Positions 10,721-22,072 of a stretch of 64,000 nucleotides of DNA are shown piece after piece. This DNA comes from Ovis canadensis (Eukaryota; Chordata; Mammalia; Artiodactyla; Bovidae). The DNA is taken from NCBI RefSeq assembly GCF_042477335.2, contig NC_091262.1, forward strand, positions 38,661,001-38,725,000, given 5' to 3'. A program made the translations under genes and the position numbers. Position 1 is the first letter of the stretch. Every line of letters begins with the position of its first letter. The notes under the pieces were generated by a model. That model made no database searches and had not been told where the DNA came from. It saw only the letters and a list, made by a program, of their open reading frames with translations.

Positions 10721-11799
10721 CTGTCTCTACCCCACCCTAGTTCTTCCTTCCTTCCTTATTTACTATGTTTATCTTTTTTCCCCAGGTTTGTGTTTCAGTC
10801 CTTGCCAAATTTTCATGGAGCTGTTTCATATAATTTGAGTACAGATTCTTTATCTGATATGTGTTTTGGAAATAGTCTGTTTCAGTTTGTCATTCATTAT
10901 TTGATTTTCTGAATAAGGTATTTCATAGAGTAAAAGCTTTCAATTTTATAAATAATTTTATAATTTTTATTTTTCTGAGGAAGGTTTTAGTCATATGAAA
11001 GTGAATAAAATTGTATGGAAGTGAGTAATATGAATATTATTAACTATGTGAAAGCTATTAATTTTATAGAAGTTATTCAATTTATGCCAGTTATTCAGTT
11101 TATGAAAGTTATTTTTATGGAAGTTTTAATTTTATGGAATATCTATTCACATCTACTGAGAGATAGAAATATCTATCTACCTAGAGATGTTAACATCTAC
11201 ACAGAGATATAAAAAATTATATCCTGATAAAAAAATACATAAGGCTTCCCTGGTGGCTCAGATGGTAAAGCATTTGCCTGCAATGCGGGAGACCCGAGTT
11301 CAATACCTGGGTTGGGAAGATCCCCTAGAGAAGGAAATGGCAGCCCACTCCAGTACTCTTGCCTGGAAAATCCCATGGATGCAAGAGCCTGGTAGGTTAT
11401 AGTCCATGTGGTCGCAAAGAGTCAGACATGACTGAGTGACTTCTCTTTCTTTCACTTCAAAAAATATCTATGTACATATCTCCTTATATTCTTGGTGAGG
11501 TGTGTATTTCAGTCTTTACCAAATGTAAATGGGGCTGTTTGGTTTAATTTGAGTACAGATCCTTTATTCAATTGGAAATGACTTCTTCCAGTCTGTGATT
11601 CGTCTTTTGGTTTTCTGAATAAGGTGTTTCATGGAGTAGAAATTTTTAATTTTATAAATAATTGTATAATTTTAATATTATGAGGAAGTTTTTAATTTAA
11701 TGAAGTATTTTTTAATTTCATGAAGCTTTAAATTTTCAGAAACTTCTTCATTTTATGAAATTTTTTCATTTTATGAATGTTTTTAATTCTTTGCTCTTG
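10721..11799 (-). repeat. AT-rich L1 ORF2 fragments, antisense, internally duplicated
   Basis: Two related copies (about 10787-10985 and 11490-11685) share 'tttgagtacagat', 'ttttctgaataaggt' and 'ttaattttataaataatt', which match antisense L1 ORF2. Each is followed by a degenerate AT-rich short repeat ('tttatggaagtt' type, 11040-11140; 'tttcatgaa' type, 11690-11790). A Bov-tA separates the two copies. Confidence 0.65.
11243..11459 (+). repeat. Bov-tA SINE
   Basis: The tRNA-like head ('ggcttccctggtggctcaga', B-box-like 'gagttcaatacctgg') is followed by a Bov-A body and the tail 'gactgagtgacttctctttc'. It is a SINE, not a tRNA gene: no cloverleaf beyond the head and no terminator in place. Confidence 0.93.
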
Positions 11800-12647
11800 T
11801 TCAGATTCTAAGTTGCTTCCAGCTCTTTATGACCCATGGACTGCAACACACAAGTCTTCCCTGTCCTTCACTCTTTCCAGGAGTTTGCTCAAACTCATGT
11901 CCATTGAATCAGCGATGCCATCCAACCATCTCATCCTCTGTTGCCCACTTCTCCTCCTGCCCTCAATCTTTCCTAGCATGAGGGTCTTTTCAAATGAGTT
12001 GGCTCTTTGCATGAGGTGGGCAAAGCATTGGAGCTTCAAGTTCAGCATCAGTCCTTCCAATGAATATTCAGGGTTGATTTCCTTTAGGATTGACTGGTTT
12101 AATCTCCTTACTGTCCAAGGAACTCTGAAGAGTTTTCTCTAGCACCGCAATTCGAAAGCATCAGTTCTTCGGTGCTCACCCTTCTTTATGGACCAACTCT
12201 CACATCCATACATGACTACTGCAAAAATTTTGACTACACAGACCTTTGTCAGCAAAGTGATGTCTCTGCTCTTTAATATGCTGTCCAGGTTTGTCATAGC
12301 TTTTCTTCAAAGGAACAAATGTCTTTTATTTCATGCTTCAGTCACCATGAAATAATTTGAAGCCCAGTGATTTTGGAGCCCAAGAGAAGAAAATCTGCCA
12401 CTGTTTCCATTTTTTCCCCATCTATTTGCCATAATGTGATAGGACTGGATGTCATAATTTTAAGTTGTTTTAAGCCAGTTTAAACTCTCTCCCAGCCCTC
12501 ATCAAGAGGTTCTCCAGTTCTTCTTCACTTTCTGCCATTAGGGTGGTATCATCTGCATATCTGAGGTTGTTAATATTTCTCCCAGCAATCTTGATTCCAG
12601 CTTGTGATTCACCCACCCAGGCATTTAGCAAGATGTACTCTGCATAT
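11800..12647 (-). repeat. BovB LINE, antisense, outer part of a nested pair (3' half)
   Basis: Minus-strand BovB from its 3' terminus (near 11800) back into the reverse-transcriptase region. Recognisable pieces are [19 protein letters not shown] and LNLKLQCFAHLMQR. It breaks off at 12647 inside 'tactctgcatat' and resumes at 15143, where BovB text continues ('aagttaaataagagggtgac'). It is old and carries several indels. Confidence 0.88.
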
Positions 12648-15134
12648 GGCCTTTATACAGTTCATGAGGTTCTCACGGCAAGTGTACTGGGGTGGTTTGC
12701 CACTCCCTCCTCTAGTGGATCACGTTTTGTCAGAACTCTCTGCTATGGCCCGTCCATCTTGGGTGGCCCTGCATGGCATGGCTCATAGCTTCATTGAGTT
12801 ATGCAAGCCCCTTCGTCGTGACAAGGCAGTGATCCGTGAAGGGGATCCTTCATGTTGTTGACCCTTTTTCAACAACACAAGAGATGACTTTACACATGGA
12901 CCTCACCAAATGGTTATTACTGAAATAAAATTGATTACATTCTTTGTAGCTGAAGATGGAGAAGCTGTATTCAGTCAGCAAAAACAAAAGACCTGGAGAT
13001 GACTGTGGCTCAGGTCATCAGATTCTCATAGCAAAATTCAAGCTTAAACTAAGAAAACCTGGGAAAAACACTAGGCCAGCCAGGTATGACTGAAATCAAA
13101 TTCCGTATGGATTCACAGGAGAGGTAATGAATAGATTCAAGGGACTAGATCTAGTTATGAGTGTTCCTGAAAAACTATGGACAAAGGTCCGCAATATTGT
13201 ACACAAGGTGGCAAACAAAACCATCCCGAAGAAAAAGAAAAGCATGAAGGCAAAGTGGTTATCCGAGGAGGCTTTACAAATAGAAGAACAAAGAGAAGTG
13301 AAAAGCAAGGGAGAGAGGGAAAGGTACATCTAATTAAATGCAGAGTTCCAAAGAACAGCTAGGAGAGACAAGAAGGCCTTCTTCAATGAATAGTGCTCAA
13401 TAGAAGGAAAAAAAACAAACAGGAAAAGACTAGAGATCTCTTCAGGAAAACTGGAAACATCAAGGGAGTATTCCGCCCAAAGACGGGCACAATAAAGGAT
13501 AACAAATGGTAGTACTAGACCTAGCAGACACTGAAGAGATCAAGGAGAGATGGAAAGAATACACAGAAGAACTGAATAAAAAAGATCTTGATCAACTGGA
13601 TTACTACGATGGTGTGGTTAGTCACCCAGAGCCAGACACTCTGGAGTGTGAAGTCAAGTGGGCGTTAAGAAGCACTGCTGTTGATAAAGCTAGTGGATGC
13701 AATGAAATTCCAGCAAAATTATTCAAATTCCTAAAGGATGACGCCATCAAAGCTTTGCATTCATCATGTCGGCAAGTCTGGAAGATCTAGCAGCGGCCAC
13801 AGGACTGAGAAAGGTCCATCCTCATCCCATTTCCCAAGGGTAGTACCAAAGAATGTGCTAACCATCGGACAGTTGCACTCATCTCCCATGCTAGTAAGGT
13901 CATGCTTAAAATCTTGCTTGCTTGGCTTCAGCATTGTTCAATCCAAGAACTTCAAGATGTACAAGTTGGGTTTAGAAATGAAGAGACACTAAAGATCAAA
14001 TTGCCAACATTTGCTGGATTGTAGAGAAAGCAAGGGAATTTCAGGAAAACATCTCTGTTTCATTGACTACATTAAAGCCTTTGTGTGGATCATGACAAAC
14101 TGTGGAAAACTCGTAAAGAAATGGGAATACCAGACCATCTTCCCTGTCTCCTGAGAAACCTGTGTGCAGGTCAAGAAGCAACAGTTAGAACCCCATATGG
14201 AATGACTGATTGGTTCAAGATCGAGAAAGGAGTACAACGCTGTCTGCTGTCACCCTGTTTGCTTAACCTATACTCTGAGCACATCATGAGAAAGGCTGGG
14301 CTGGATGAGTTACAAGCTGGCATTGAGATAGGCGGGAGAAACATCAGCAACCACAGATATGTGGATGATACCACTCTAACGGCAGAATGTAAAAAGGAAC
14401 TAAAGAGCTTCTTGATGAGAGTGAAGGAGGAAAGTGAAAGAGCCGGCTTAAGACTAACTATTAAAAAAAACTAAGACCGTGGCTCCCAGCCCCGTTACTG
14501 CATGGCAAATAGAAGGGAAAATGTGGAAGCAGTGACGGATTTCCACTTCTTGGGCTCCAAAATCACCGTGGATGTGGTGACTGCAGCCATGAAATCAGAA
14601 GACAATTGCTTTGGCAGGAAAATGATGACTAACCTAGACAGTGTGTTGAAAAGTAGAGACATTAACTCTGCCGACAAAGGTCCGTCTAGTCAAGGCTATG
14701 ATCTTCCCAGTGGTCACATATGGTTGTGAGAGCTGCACTGTAAAGAAGGCAGAATGCCAAAGAATTGATGCCTTTGAACTGTGGTGTTAGAGAAGACTCT
14801 TGAAAGCCCCTTAGACAGCAAGGAGATCAAACTAGTCAATCTTAAAGGAGATCAACCCTGAATATTCACTGGAAGAACTGATGCTGAAGCTCCAGGATTT
14901 TGCTTATTTGATGCAAACAGACGACTCATTGGAAAAGTCCCTAATGCTGGGAAAGATTGAGGGTAGAAGGAGAAGAGGGCATCAGAGGATAAGACGGCTG
15001 GATGGCATCACTGATGCAATGAACATGAACTTGGGCAAACTCTGGGAGATGGTGAGGGACAGGGAGGCCTGGCGTGCTGCAGTCCATGGGGCTGCAAAGA
15101 GACAAGACTGGGCGACTAAACAAAAACAGCAACA
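12648..15134 (+). mobile_element. BovB LINE with internal deletion, inserted inside another BovB
   Basis: About 2.5 kb of sense BovB. It opens with BovB 5'-region sequence (12655-12845, 'ttctcacggcaagtgtactg' type) and jumps near 12850-12870 to the distal end of the endonuclease domain. It then runs through the reverse transcriptase to the 3' end. Remnants: 13506-13790 (EIKERWKEYTEELNKKDLDQ) and 14085-14474, which keeps the YVDD-type active-site box (RYVDDTTL). The tail is at 14881-15134. Multiple frameshifts and stops, so no protein is made. Flanked by ctgcatat (12640-12647 and 15135-15142). Confidence 0.92.
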
Positions 15135-15142
15135 CTGCATAT

Positions 15143-15345
15143 AAGTTAAATAAGAGGGTGACAATATACAGCCTTGACGTACTCCTTTCCCAGTTGGAAC
15201 CAGTCCATTGTTCGGTTCTAACTGTTGCTTCTTGTCTTGCATCCAGGGTTCTCAGGAGGCAAGTTAAGGTGGTCTAGTATTCCCATCTCTTTAAGAATTT
15301 TCCACAGTTTGTTTTGAGCCATGCAATGAAAGCCTTTAATTGTTT
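15143..15345 (-). repeat. BovB LINE, antisense, outer part of a nested pair (RT region)
   Basis: Continues the antisense BovB interrupted at 12647: 'agccttgacgtactcctttc', then 'taactgttgcttcttg' and 'cccatctctttaagaatttt'. It ends near 15345 in a stretch mirrored at 61125 on the other strand, which marks the outer edge of arm B. Confidence 0.88.
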
Positions 15346-15354
15346 GAAAATGTT

Positions 15355-15480
15355 TATGAGTTTTAAATTTTATGGTACAAAAATATGTACCTCTATTTTC
15401 ATATATGAGATATGTACCTATATTGTCATATAAGAGATATATACCTCTATTTTCATATATGAAATATATATAGAATATAA
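15355..15480. repeat. AT-rich minisatellite (period about 34 bp)
   Basis: About three copies of a unit containing 'ttttcatatatgagatat' and 'gtacctat'. Related arrays lie at 16090-16196 and, inverted, at 59960-60090 and 60930-61095. Confidence 0.7.
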
Positions 15481-16089
15481 CTCAGCAAAATAAAGGTTGG
15501 AGACTTGAAATAGAAAATTCCATTAGGAAACTAATTTTGATGAGAATTTTTAAAAATCACATAAAGTAGTTTTCCTCTTAATTTTTTTTTATAAATAATT
15601 ATTCAGCCAAATGAATCTAATTACAGGATAATTTTTTTAACTTAAGTTCCTCTCTCAATGTTCTTTGACAATATATTTTATTTTCATTATTTTTGATGCC
15701 TACATATTGATTTCAGTTTGTAGTGCCCTATAAATGGAAATCATTTAGCAATCTTCTAGTTTCAAATTAAGACTTTGGTATGTATTAAGATGTAAGACAG
15801 TATACACAGTGATTTTCATTATGGTCCCTGGACTGGTATTTGCAAATCTGCTAAATCAGAAGCTATGAAACTGCAGTCTGACAATTTGGATTCATAAAGC
15901 CTCCAGGTGATTCTGAAGCACACCAAAGATTAGAACTATTGCCATAGAAGTCCCAGTGAAACACATTTTACCAAGCCCAAGTTATAAGAATTAGTATCAA
16001 AAAAAAAAAAAGAATTAGTATCATTATAAGTTATCGTAAAATTTAAATTCCTTTGGTTAAAGAACAATAGCAAAGGATTCCACTCTTCA
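15481..16089. other. Arm B low-copy sequence
   Basis: AT-rich sequence with no coding signal. It holds a MER5A relic (15818-15942) and is matched in inverted form at about 60.1-60.9 kb. At 15752-15765 it preserves the empty site of the Bov-A2 found in the other arm at 60485-60622. Confidence 0.6.
15818..15942 (+). mobile_element. MER5A-like hAT-Charlie DNA transposon relic
   Basis: The text 'atggtccctggactggtatt', 'ctaaatcagaagct' and 'cctccaggtgattctgaagc' follows the MER5 consensus order. It is non-autonomous and ancient (shared by placental mammals). The inverted paralog is at 60231-60364. Confidence 0.75.
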
Positions 16090-16196
16090 AATATATATAC
16101 TTATATTTTCATATAGGAAATATATACTTAGCTTTCCTAGGTTTTCATATGCGAAATATATACCTAGGTTTTCATATGTGAGATACATACTGAATT
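16090..16196. repeat. AT-rich minisatellite, second copy
   Basis: About three degenerate units ('ttttcatatgcgaaatata', 'tacctaggttttcatatg') precede a Bov-A2. Matches the inverted array at 59960-60090. Confidence 0.65.
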
Positions 16197-16382
16197 CTGC
16201 TGCTGCTGCTAAGTCGCTTCAGTCGTGTCCAAATCTGTGTGACCCCATAGACGGCAGCCCACTAGTCTCCCCCATCCCTGGGATTCTCCAGGCAAGAACA
16301 CTGGAGTGGGTTGCCATTTCCTTCTCCAATGCCTGAAAGTGAAGTCGCTCAGTCGAGTCTGACTCTTTGCGACCCCATACTA
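16197..16382 (-). repeat. Bov-A2 SINE, antisense
   Basis: Starts with (CTG)n, the complement of the AGC tail, then 'ctaagtcgcttcagtcgtgt' and ends 'ctttgcgaccccata'. No SINE is seen at the corresponding place in the other arm (about 59960), so it probably arrived after the arms were duplicated. Confidence 0.9.
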
Positions 16383-16810
16383 CTCAGCTATAAAAAAAAG
16401 ATTAAAATAATGGGTTTTCAGTAATATAACCCTAGACATTATCATAGTAAGTGATGTAAGTCAGAAAGACAAAAAGAAATACCGTGTGTTATCACTTCTA
16501 TGTGAAATCTAAAACATGACACCAATGAACTTATCCATGAAACAGAAACAGACGCACAGATAGAGAACTAGCGGCTGCCAATTGGGGGCGGGGGGTGGGG
16601 GAGGCAAGACGGGTGTCAGGGCCAGAGACAAACTGCTAGGTATGAAGTCAGTAGCTATAGGCATATATTCTACAGCACAAGGAAATACAGACTCTATTTG
16701 TAATAACTTTAAATGGAGTATAATCCATAAAAATAGTGATCTACTCTGTTGTACACCCAAAACTAATACAGTGTTGGAAATAAACTGTACTTCAACTTAA
16801 AATTGTTGAT
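16383..16810 (+). repeat. L1 3' UTR, sense
   Basis: Text of the ORF2 end and 3' UTR ('ctactcagctataaaa', 'acctagacattatcata'-like, 'aaacagaaacagacgcacag') up to the terminus 'aaactgtacttcaacttaaa'. Includes a G-rich run at about 16583-16605. Inverted copy at 59545-59960. Confidence 0.85.
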
Positions 16811-17273
16811 GGCTATCTGCACAAAATAATCAAAAAAATTAGCAAAATAAAAATGGGAAATTTTTAAAAATAGAGATTCCATCAAGAAACTAATTTTGAT
16901 GCAAAACTCCTTAGGCTCATGGTGTAACCCCATGTCCTGGTGTAACTTTAAAACATATATTTTGCTATTAGAGGGCTGTTAATCCTACAGAATCCTAAAA
17001 TGTCATTAACAGCTCACCTAGTCATACAGAAAGAGGTCAAGCTGTATCACAAGGGCAAACTGTTACACCTCAAATGGAATGGTCAATCTGAGGCCTGAAA
17101 TGTGGGAAATGTCAGCTGACATGGTGGTCTCACCATGTGCCCCCTGGTCAGTGACTGAATTTGCTCAAGGAACAGCTTTTATTGGGAAGCAGACCTTGGT
17201 CCCAACACAAGACTTTCTTTTTTAGGAAGCATGCAAGTCTCTAAAACTGCTCAAAGGTGCATGTGTGTGTGTG
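16811..17273. other. Unassigned segment of arm B
   Basis: The first 100 bp match the inverted arm (59440-59540) and a direct relative at 15490-15590. From about 16920 to 17255 I find no counterpart in the other arm and no recognisable repeat or exon. A short GT run (about 17263-17272) precedes the next BovB. Confidence 0.5.
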
Positions 17274-17834
17274 CTAGTCAGTCAGTTGTGTCCAGCTCTT
17301 TGTGACTCCATGGACTGTAGCATGCCAGGCTTCCCTGTCCATCACCAACTCCTGGAACTTGCTCAAACTCATGTCCATTGAGTTGGTGATGCCATCCAAC
17401 GATCTCATCCTCTGTTGTCCCCTTCTCCTCCTGCCCTCAATCTTTCCAGGGTCAGGACCTTTTCCAATGAGTCAGTTCTTCATGTCAGGTGGCCAAAGTA
17501 TTGGAGTTTCAGCTTCAGCATCAGTCCTTCCAGTATATATTCAGGTCTGATCTTCTTTGGGATTGACAGGTTGGATCTCCTTGCAGTCCAAGGGACTCTC
17601 AAGAGTCTTCTCCAACACTACAGTTCAAAAGCATCAATTCTTCAGTGCTCAGGTTTCTTCATGGTCCAACTCTCACATCTATACAGGACTACTGGAAAAA
17701 CCATAGCTTTGACTAGATGGACAGACCATTGCCAGCAAAGTAATATCTCTGCTTTTTAATATGTTGTCTAGGTTTATCATAGCTTTTCTTCCAAGAAGCA
17801 AGAGTCCTTTAATTTCACGGCTGCAGTCACCATA
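17274..17834 (-). repeat. BovB 3' end, antisense
   Basis: Minus-strand BovB from 'agtcagtcagttgtgtccag' to 'cggctgcagtcaccat'. It carries the tail and the preceding part of the protein, with stops. The other arm has L1 and low-copy sequence here (57.5-58.9 kb) instead. Confidence 0.92.
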
Positions 17835-18949
17835 TGATCCAGCAATCCTACTCTAAAGCATGCATCCAGACAAAGCTTTAATTTGAAAAGATACATGCAA
17901 TATTCTTAAAGAATTTGTCCATACCAGTTGCATATCTGACAGAAAACCTTTACCCTCACATGAGATATCAAATTTGTCTTCATATATTGCCTACTATATG
18001 TAGACCCTTGGTTCACACTCTATGTAAGCACATACTGTCATAATTGAGTCCAATTTGAATTTTAGCTTTATTTTTAGGATGTTTTTTTCCCTCCAGCAGC
18101 TTAGGAGTATTCCCTTTTCTCCAGGTCCTGTTTCCCTGGTATGACATTTCAAACCTCAAAAATGTTACCTGTTGATATGAATATCAATTTCAATCTAGCT
18201 CAGTTTAAACAGAGAAGCAAAAAATCAAGGGGCATATGTTTTCTCTACTAATAAAGAATGTATTTTTCCAGATTTCCACTATGGTCACCTCCTGCTGGAA
18301 GCCTGGGATGCTGGGATCAGGCCACTTCCTGTCTGTCTTTACAGGACACTGGGCTGCACTCAGGAGTTCCTGGATCTCCCCTGGATTCTGACCATCATGT
18401 GACCAGAGAAATTGCTAACATTGTTGTTTTGCCTGTTAAAATGTTTAATGACACAGATCCTTTCAGTTTCCTGATGTGGGTGAAGTGTGGAGCCCAGGGA
18501 TGATTTCTTCAAGAAATGTACATCCTAACTCCCACACGAGGGTGAGCCCCCTGTTCAACAGTGAGACTCCCTGCATGTGTGTGACCTGTGCCTCCTGGGA
18601 AACCAGCCTTAAACTAGTCTGAACCTGACCAAGTTCTGTCTACATGGTAGATTTAGACCTCTCCAAGTCTTGTCTATACTGATGCTGTTTAGACAAGACC
18701 ATGTGCTTTCTGTAGTGAGGACATTTAGGCTTGACCTTGTACTCTCTGCACTAGGACATGGAGACCTGGGTAGAGATCTGGCCTGGCCTCTGTCCTGGAA
18801 AACTCCGTGCCTGCGTCTGAACGTCAGCGCTCAGATGTCTAGGGTCTGGGGCTGAGGTGGGCTTCTCTGGGGAACCGTGCTCTTCTCTGAGTAGGATTCC
18901 ATGGCTCTCCCGGGATAGGGGGAGGTCAGTGCTGCGGTAGGGTTTGTAG
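17835..18949. other. Arm B low-copy sequence with an L1 sliver
   Basis: 17832-17905 is a sense L1 ORF2 sliver ('tatgatccagcaatcctact'). The rest (17906-18949) has no long frame and no repeat I recognise. It matches 56.0-57.4 kb in inverted form. The stretch around 18.48-18.70 kb aligns with 56.31-56.53 kb at roughly nine bases in ten by eye. Confidence 0.6.
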
Positions 18950-20560
18950 TCTGTCTCTGTGACAGGTTCATCTTCCCTGGGGTCCTTGAGACTCCTCAGG
19001 GGGGCTGCTAAGTCACTTTAGTCGTGTCCGACTCTGTGCGACCCCATAGATGGCAGCCTGACAGGCTCCCCCATCCCTGGGATTCTCCAGGCAAGAACAC
19101 TGGAGTGGGTTGCCATTTCCTTCTCCAATGCATGAAAGTGAAAAGCGAAAGTGACATTGCTCAGTCGTGACCCCATAGACTGCAGCCCACCAGGCTCCTC
19201 TACCCATGGGATTTTCCAGGCGCGAGTACTAGAGTGGGATGCCATTGCCTTCTCCGCCTCAGGTGGGCTAACTAGTATTTATTCCAATTTTCCAGCACAT
19301 TCAGGTTTAATAGAAAGGCAGGTTCACCTGGTGAATTGGTTCCAGGGTGCAGGGATCAGGCAAAAAGTCAACGGGCAGCAGGTGAGGTTGCTGCTGTGCT
19401 CTCCTTCCAGTCGACTCTCTCCTCCAAAGAGGATGGAGTTGCCCCTCATTTCTCAGCCCAGCTCTCCTGTGTTTCTCAACACCTCAGCGGGACAAAAAAG
19501 ACAGAGCCTGCCAGAACCAAGGCAGTGTGTTCACCTCTAGCATGAGCTTTCAAACCAGGAAAAAATCACACAGAACCAAAGTGAAAACAGGAGGGCCCTG
19601 ACTTCTCAGGGACAATTGTGGGGAGAGGAGATGGACCCTACACTTTTTTCTAGGGTCCTAGAGGTCCCAGGGACCAGGCTTGTTTACACATTGGGGGCCC
19701 ACCGACCACAGCCATGGTGTCCCGACCAAGGGGATGTGTGATCCCAGGTGGGGGGTCAGGGGACTGTGCGAGTCTCACCCCATCTCCATGGGTCAGGGTC
19801 ACATGTGTGGGGAGACCATACACACAAAGCTAAGAAAAAGGGAAGAACACATGTGCGCTTCACGTGTGTTTAGGAATTAATGCTTTATTGTATTCACTTT
19901 ATACAGGCCTGTGCCTGTTTTCTTCTTACCCTCTTGAGGTTCACCCTCCCTGGGGCTCCTGGAGACTCCTCAGGTGTCTCTACCTGGTAATTATTCTAAT
20001 TTTCCAGCACAAGCATGGAGGGAAGGGAGGCAGGTTCACCTGGTGAACTGATTGCAGGGCACACGGATCAGGCAAAAAGCCAATGGGCAGCAGGTGACGT
20101 TGCTGCTGTGATCTCCTTCCAGTGGACCGTCCCTACTCAGCAGAGACCAGACCTGCCCGTCGTCTCCCAGCCCTGCGTCTGGTGTGTTTTCTCAACACCT
20201 CAGTGGAACAAGAAAGGACCAAGCCTGCCAGAACCAAGGTAGTGTGTTCAACATTATCATGACAGCTGTAAAAACTGTTAATATCACTCAGAACCAAAGG
20301 GAGGAGACGAAGACTTCTCAGGACAAGTGTTGGGAGAGGAGACCAACCCTACATTTCTTTCTATCATGCCAAGAGTTTACAAGAACCCACTTGTTTCCAT
20401 CTTAGGGACCCAACCAGCAGAGACATGGTATCCTAACCAAGGGTCATGGGACCCCAGGTGCAGGCTCTGGGGATTGTGTGGGTCTCACCCCATCCACATG
20501 GGTCAGGATCCTGTGCACACGGAGACCACATATCTGCTCTTCACCTGCAGTGTGTCCTGT
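18950..20560. repeat. Tandem duplication of a ~650-bp GC-rich unit (two copies)
   Basis: Copy 1 is 18950-19860 with two Bov-A2 units inside; copy 2 is 19905-20560. Shared landmarks in order: 'gagactcctcagg', 'attttccagcaca', 'aggcaggttcacctggtgaa', 'gcagcaggtga.gttgctgctgtg', 'caacacctcag', 'cctgccagaaccaagg', 'ggagaggaga'. Both copies are also in the other arm (54.64-56.06 kb), so the tandem duplication is older than the inverted one. The frames differ between copies, and I do not recognise a gene or repeat family. Confidence 0.7.
19003..19256 (-). repeat. Bov-A2 SINE (dimer), antisense, arm B only
   Basis: Two Bov-A2 monomers on the minus strand: 'gctgctaagtcactttagtc' to about 19130, and 'tgctcagtcgtgacccc' to 'gccattgccttctcc'. 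Flanks repeat 'cctcagg' (before 19003 and after 19256), a 7-bp target-site duplication. The other arm is empty near 56026-56040. Confidence 0.93.
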
Positions 20561-20800
20561 CTCCTCAGAGATTCCCAACATCTGAAGTGAGGGTGTTGCC
20601 CTGATTAACCTGCGGTCCTTTTTCTTTTCATCTTGTCGCATTCACATGAGGTCAGGCAACTTTGGGTCGGTTGCTGCTCTGTGTTCTGCTGAGTGAAAGT
20701 CTTTGGAGGCGTCATATTAATATCATAACATATCACATGTCCAGTTCATAGGGTCATGACTGTGTGGTTTCCCCTAGACCGAGCTCAGGTCCAGTTTGTA
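20561..20800. other. Inner end of arm B
   Basis: Low-copy sequence ('cagcaactttgggtcgg'-like, 'catattaatatcataaca') mirrored at 54.48-54.65 kb and leading straight into an L1 3' terminus in both arms. Confidence 0.6.
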
Positions 20801-21842
20801 ATTGAATTGTTATTTTATATTGGGGTAGAGTTGATTTCCGATGTTTAGTTTTAGGTGTACATGAACTTGATTCAATTATACATGGATGTATATATATTGT
20901 TTTTCTGTTTTTTTCTCATATAGGTTATTACAGTTTGTCCAGGAGACTTCCATGTTTTATTCAGCAGGTCCTTTTTCATTATCAACTTGATATTTATTCA
21001 TGTGTATATTTTCATCCCAAACCCGTAATTTATCCCTTCTAACTTTGTTTTGATAATCAGAACTTAGTTTTCTCAGGCTCTTTCTGTTATGTACATTAGT
21101 TCATTGGTATGAATTTAGAGATCCCACCTGCATGTGATATCTTGGGATGTTTGTCTTCTTATCTCTGACTTACCTCACATAGAATTATAGTTCCTTGGTT
21201 CATCCATGCTGCTGCCAATATGATTATTTCATTTTGTTTTGTGGCTGAGTAGTATTTTAGTGTATAGATGTACAATGTAGTCTTCATATTTGTGTCAATG
21301 GACATTTTGGTGAATTTTTATGTCTTGACAATTGTAAATAGTGCTGCCCTGAAAATCGAGGTACACGTGTCATTTTGAATGATGATTTTCTTTGGATCTG
21401 AGCCCAGGAATGGGACTGCAGGATCATGATACCTCTATGTTTAATGTTTCAAGGAACGTCCATGCTGCTTTCCATCGTGGCTTTACCAGTTACATTCCCA
21501 CCAAGATTGTAGGAAGATTCCATTTTTTGGTATGTTCTCTACAGTATTTATTCTTTGTAGATCTTTTTAATGATGGCCATTGTGACTAGCATAAGGTGAT
21601 AGCTTACTGAAGTTTTGATTGGCACTGATTTAATAATTATTGATGTGGAGTATCTTCCCCTGTGCTTTTATTATTTTATACCTTGCAAATACAATTTACA
21701 TCTTCAAACTGGCTTCTTGAAACTTGGCCCTGTTTGGAATTCTTTTGCAATGATTTTTCCCAGGACATTTCTTGAGGGCAGGTGTCATTTAAAGCCCTGT
21801 TAGACTTGAGACTATTAAGAGCCCTTCATCACCTGTTTTATG
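20801..21842 (-). repeat. L1 3' end, antisense
   Basis: The terminus lies near 20812 ('attttatattggggtagagt'), then 3' UTR and ORF2 end, then a scrap of GC module at about 21768-21842 ('tcttgagggcaggtgtcatt'). The inverted paralog is 53.0-54.47 kb, which carries an extra insertion. Confidence 0.85.
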
Positions 21843-22072
21843 ACTTCCCTGCTGGTTCAGTGGTAAAGAATCCACCTGCAGTGCAGGAGAGTTGCAGGAG
21901 ACATGGGTTCAATCCCTGGGTCAGCAAGATCCCCTGGTGGAGGAAATGGAAACCCACTCTAGTACTCTTGCCTGGGAAATCCCATGGACAAAGGAGCTAC
22001 AGTCCTCTGGTAGGCTACAGTCCATGGGGCCACACAGTCAGACATGATTGAGTGGTTAAACAACAATAGCAC
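21843..22072 (+). repeat. Bov-tA SINE
   Basis: Head 'gacttccctgctggttcagt', body 'ggaaatggaaacccactcta', tail near 'gattgagtggttaaacaac'. 'cacctgttt' repeats on both sides (about 21829 and 22071), a target-site duplication. Absent from the inverted paralog near 52.98 kb. Confidence 0.92.

Noticed and set aside
11243..11459. tRNA-like sequence with A/B-box-like elements
   Set aside because: It is the head of a Bov-tA SINE, with SINE body, tail and no intact cloverleaf.
14085..14474. Active reverse transcriptase
   Set aside because: Although a YVDD-type box is visible, the surrounding frame is short, has stops and frameshifts on both sides, and the conserved motif before it is altered.
16583..16605. 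G-quadruplex regulatory element
   Set aside because: The G-rich run is part of the L1 3' UTR, where such runs are normal; no evidence for a separate role.
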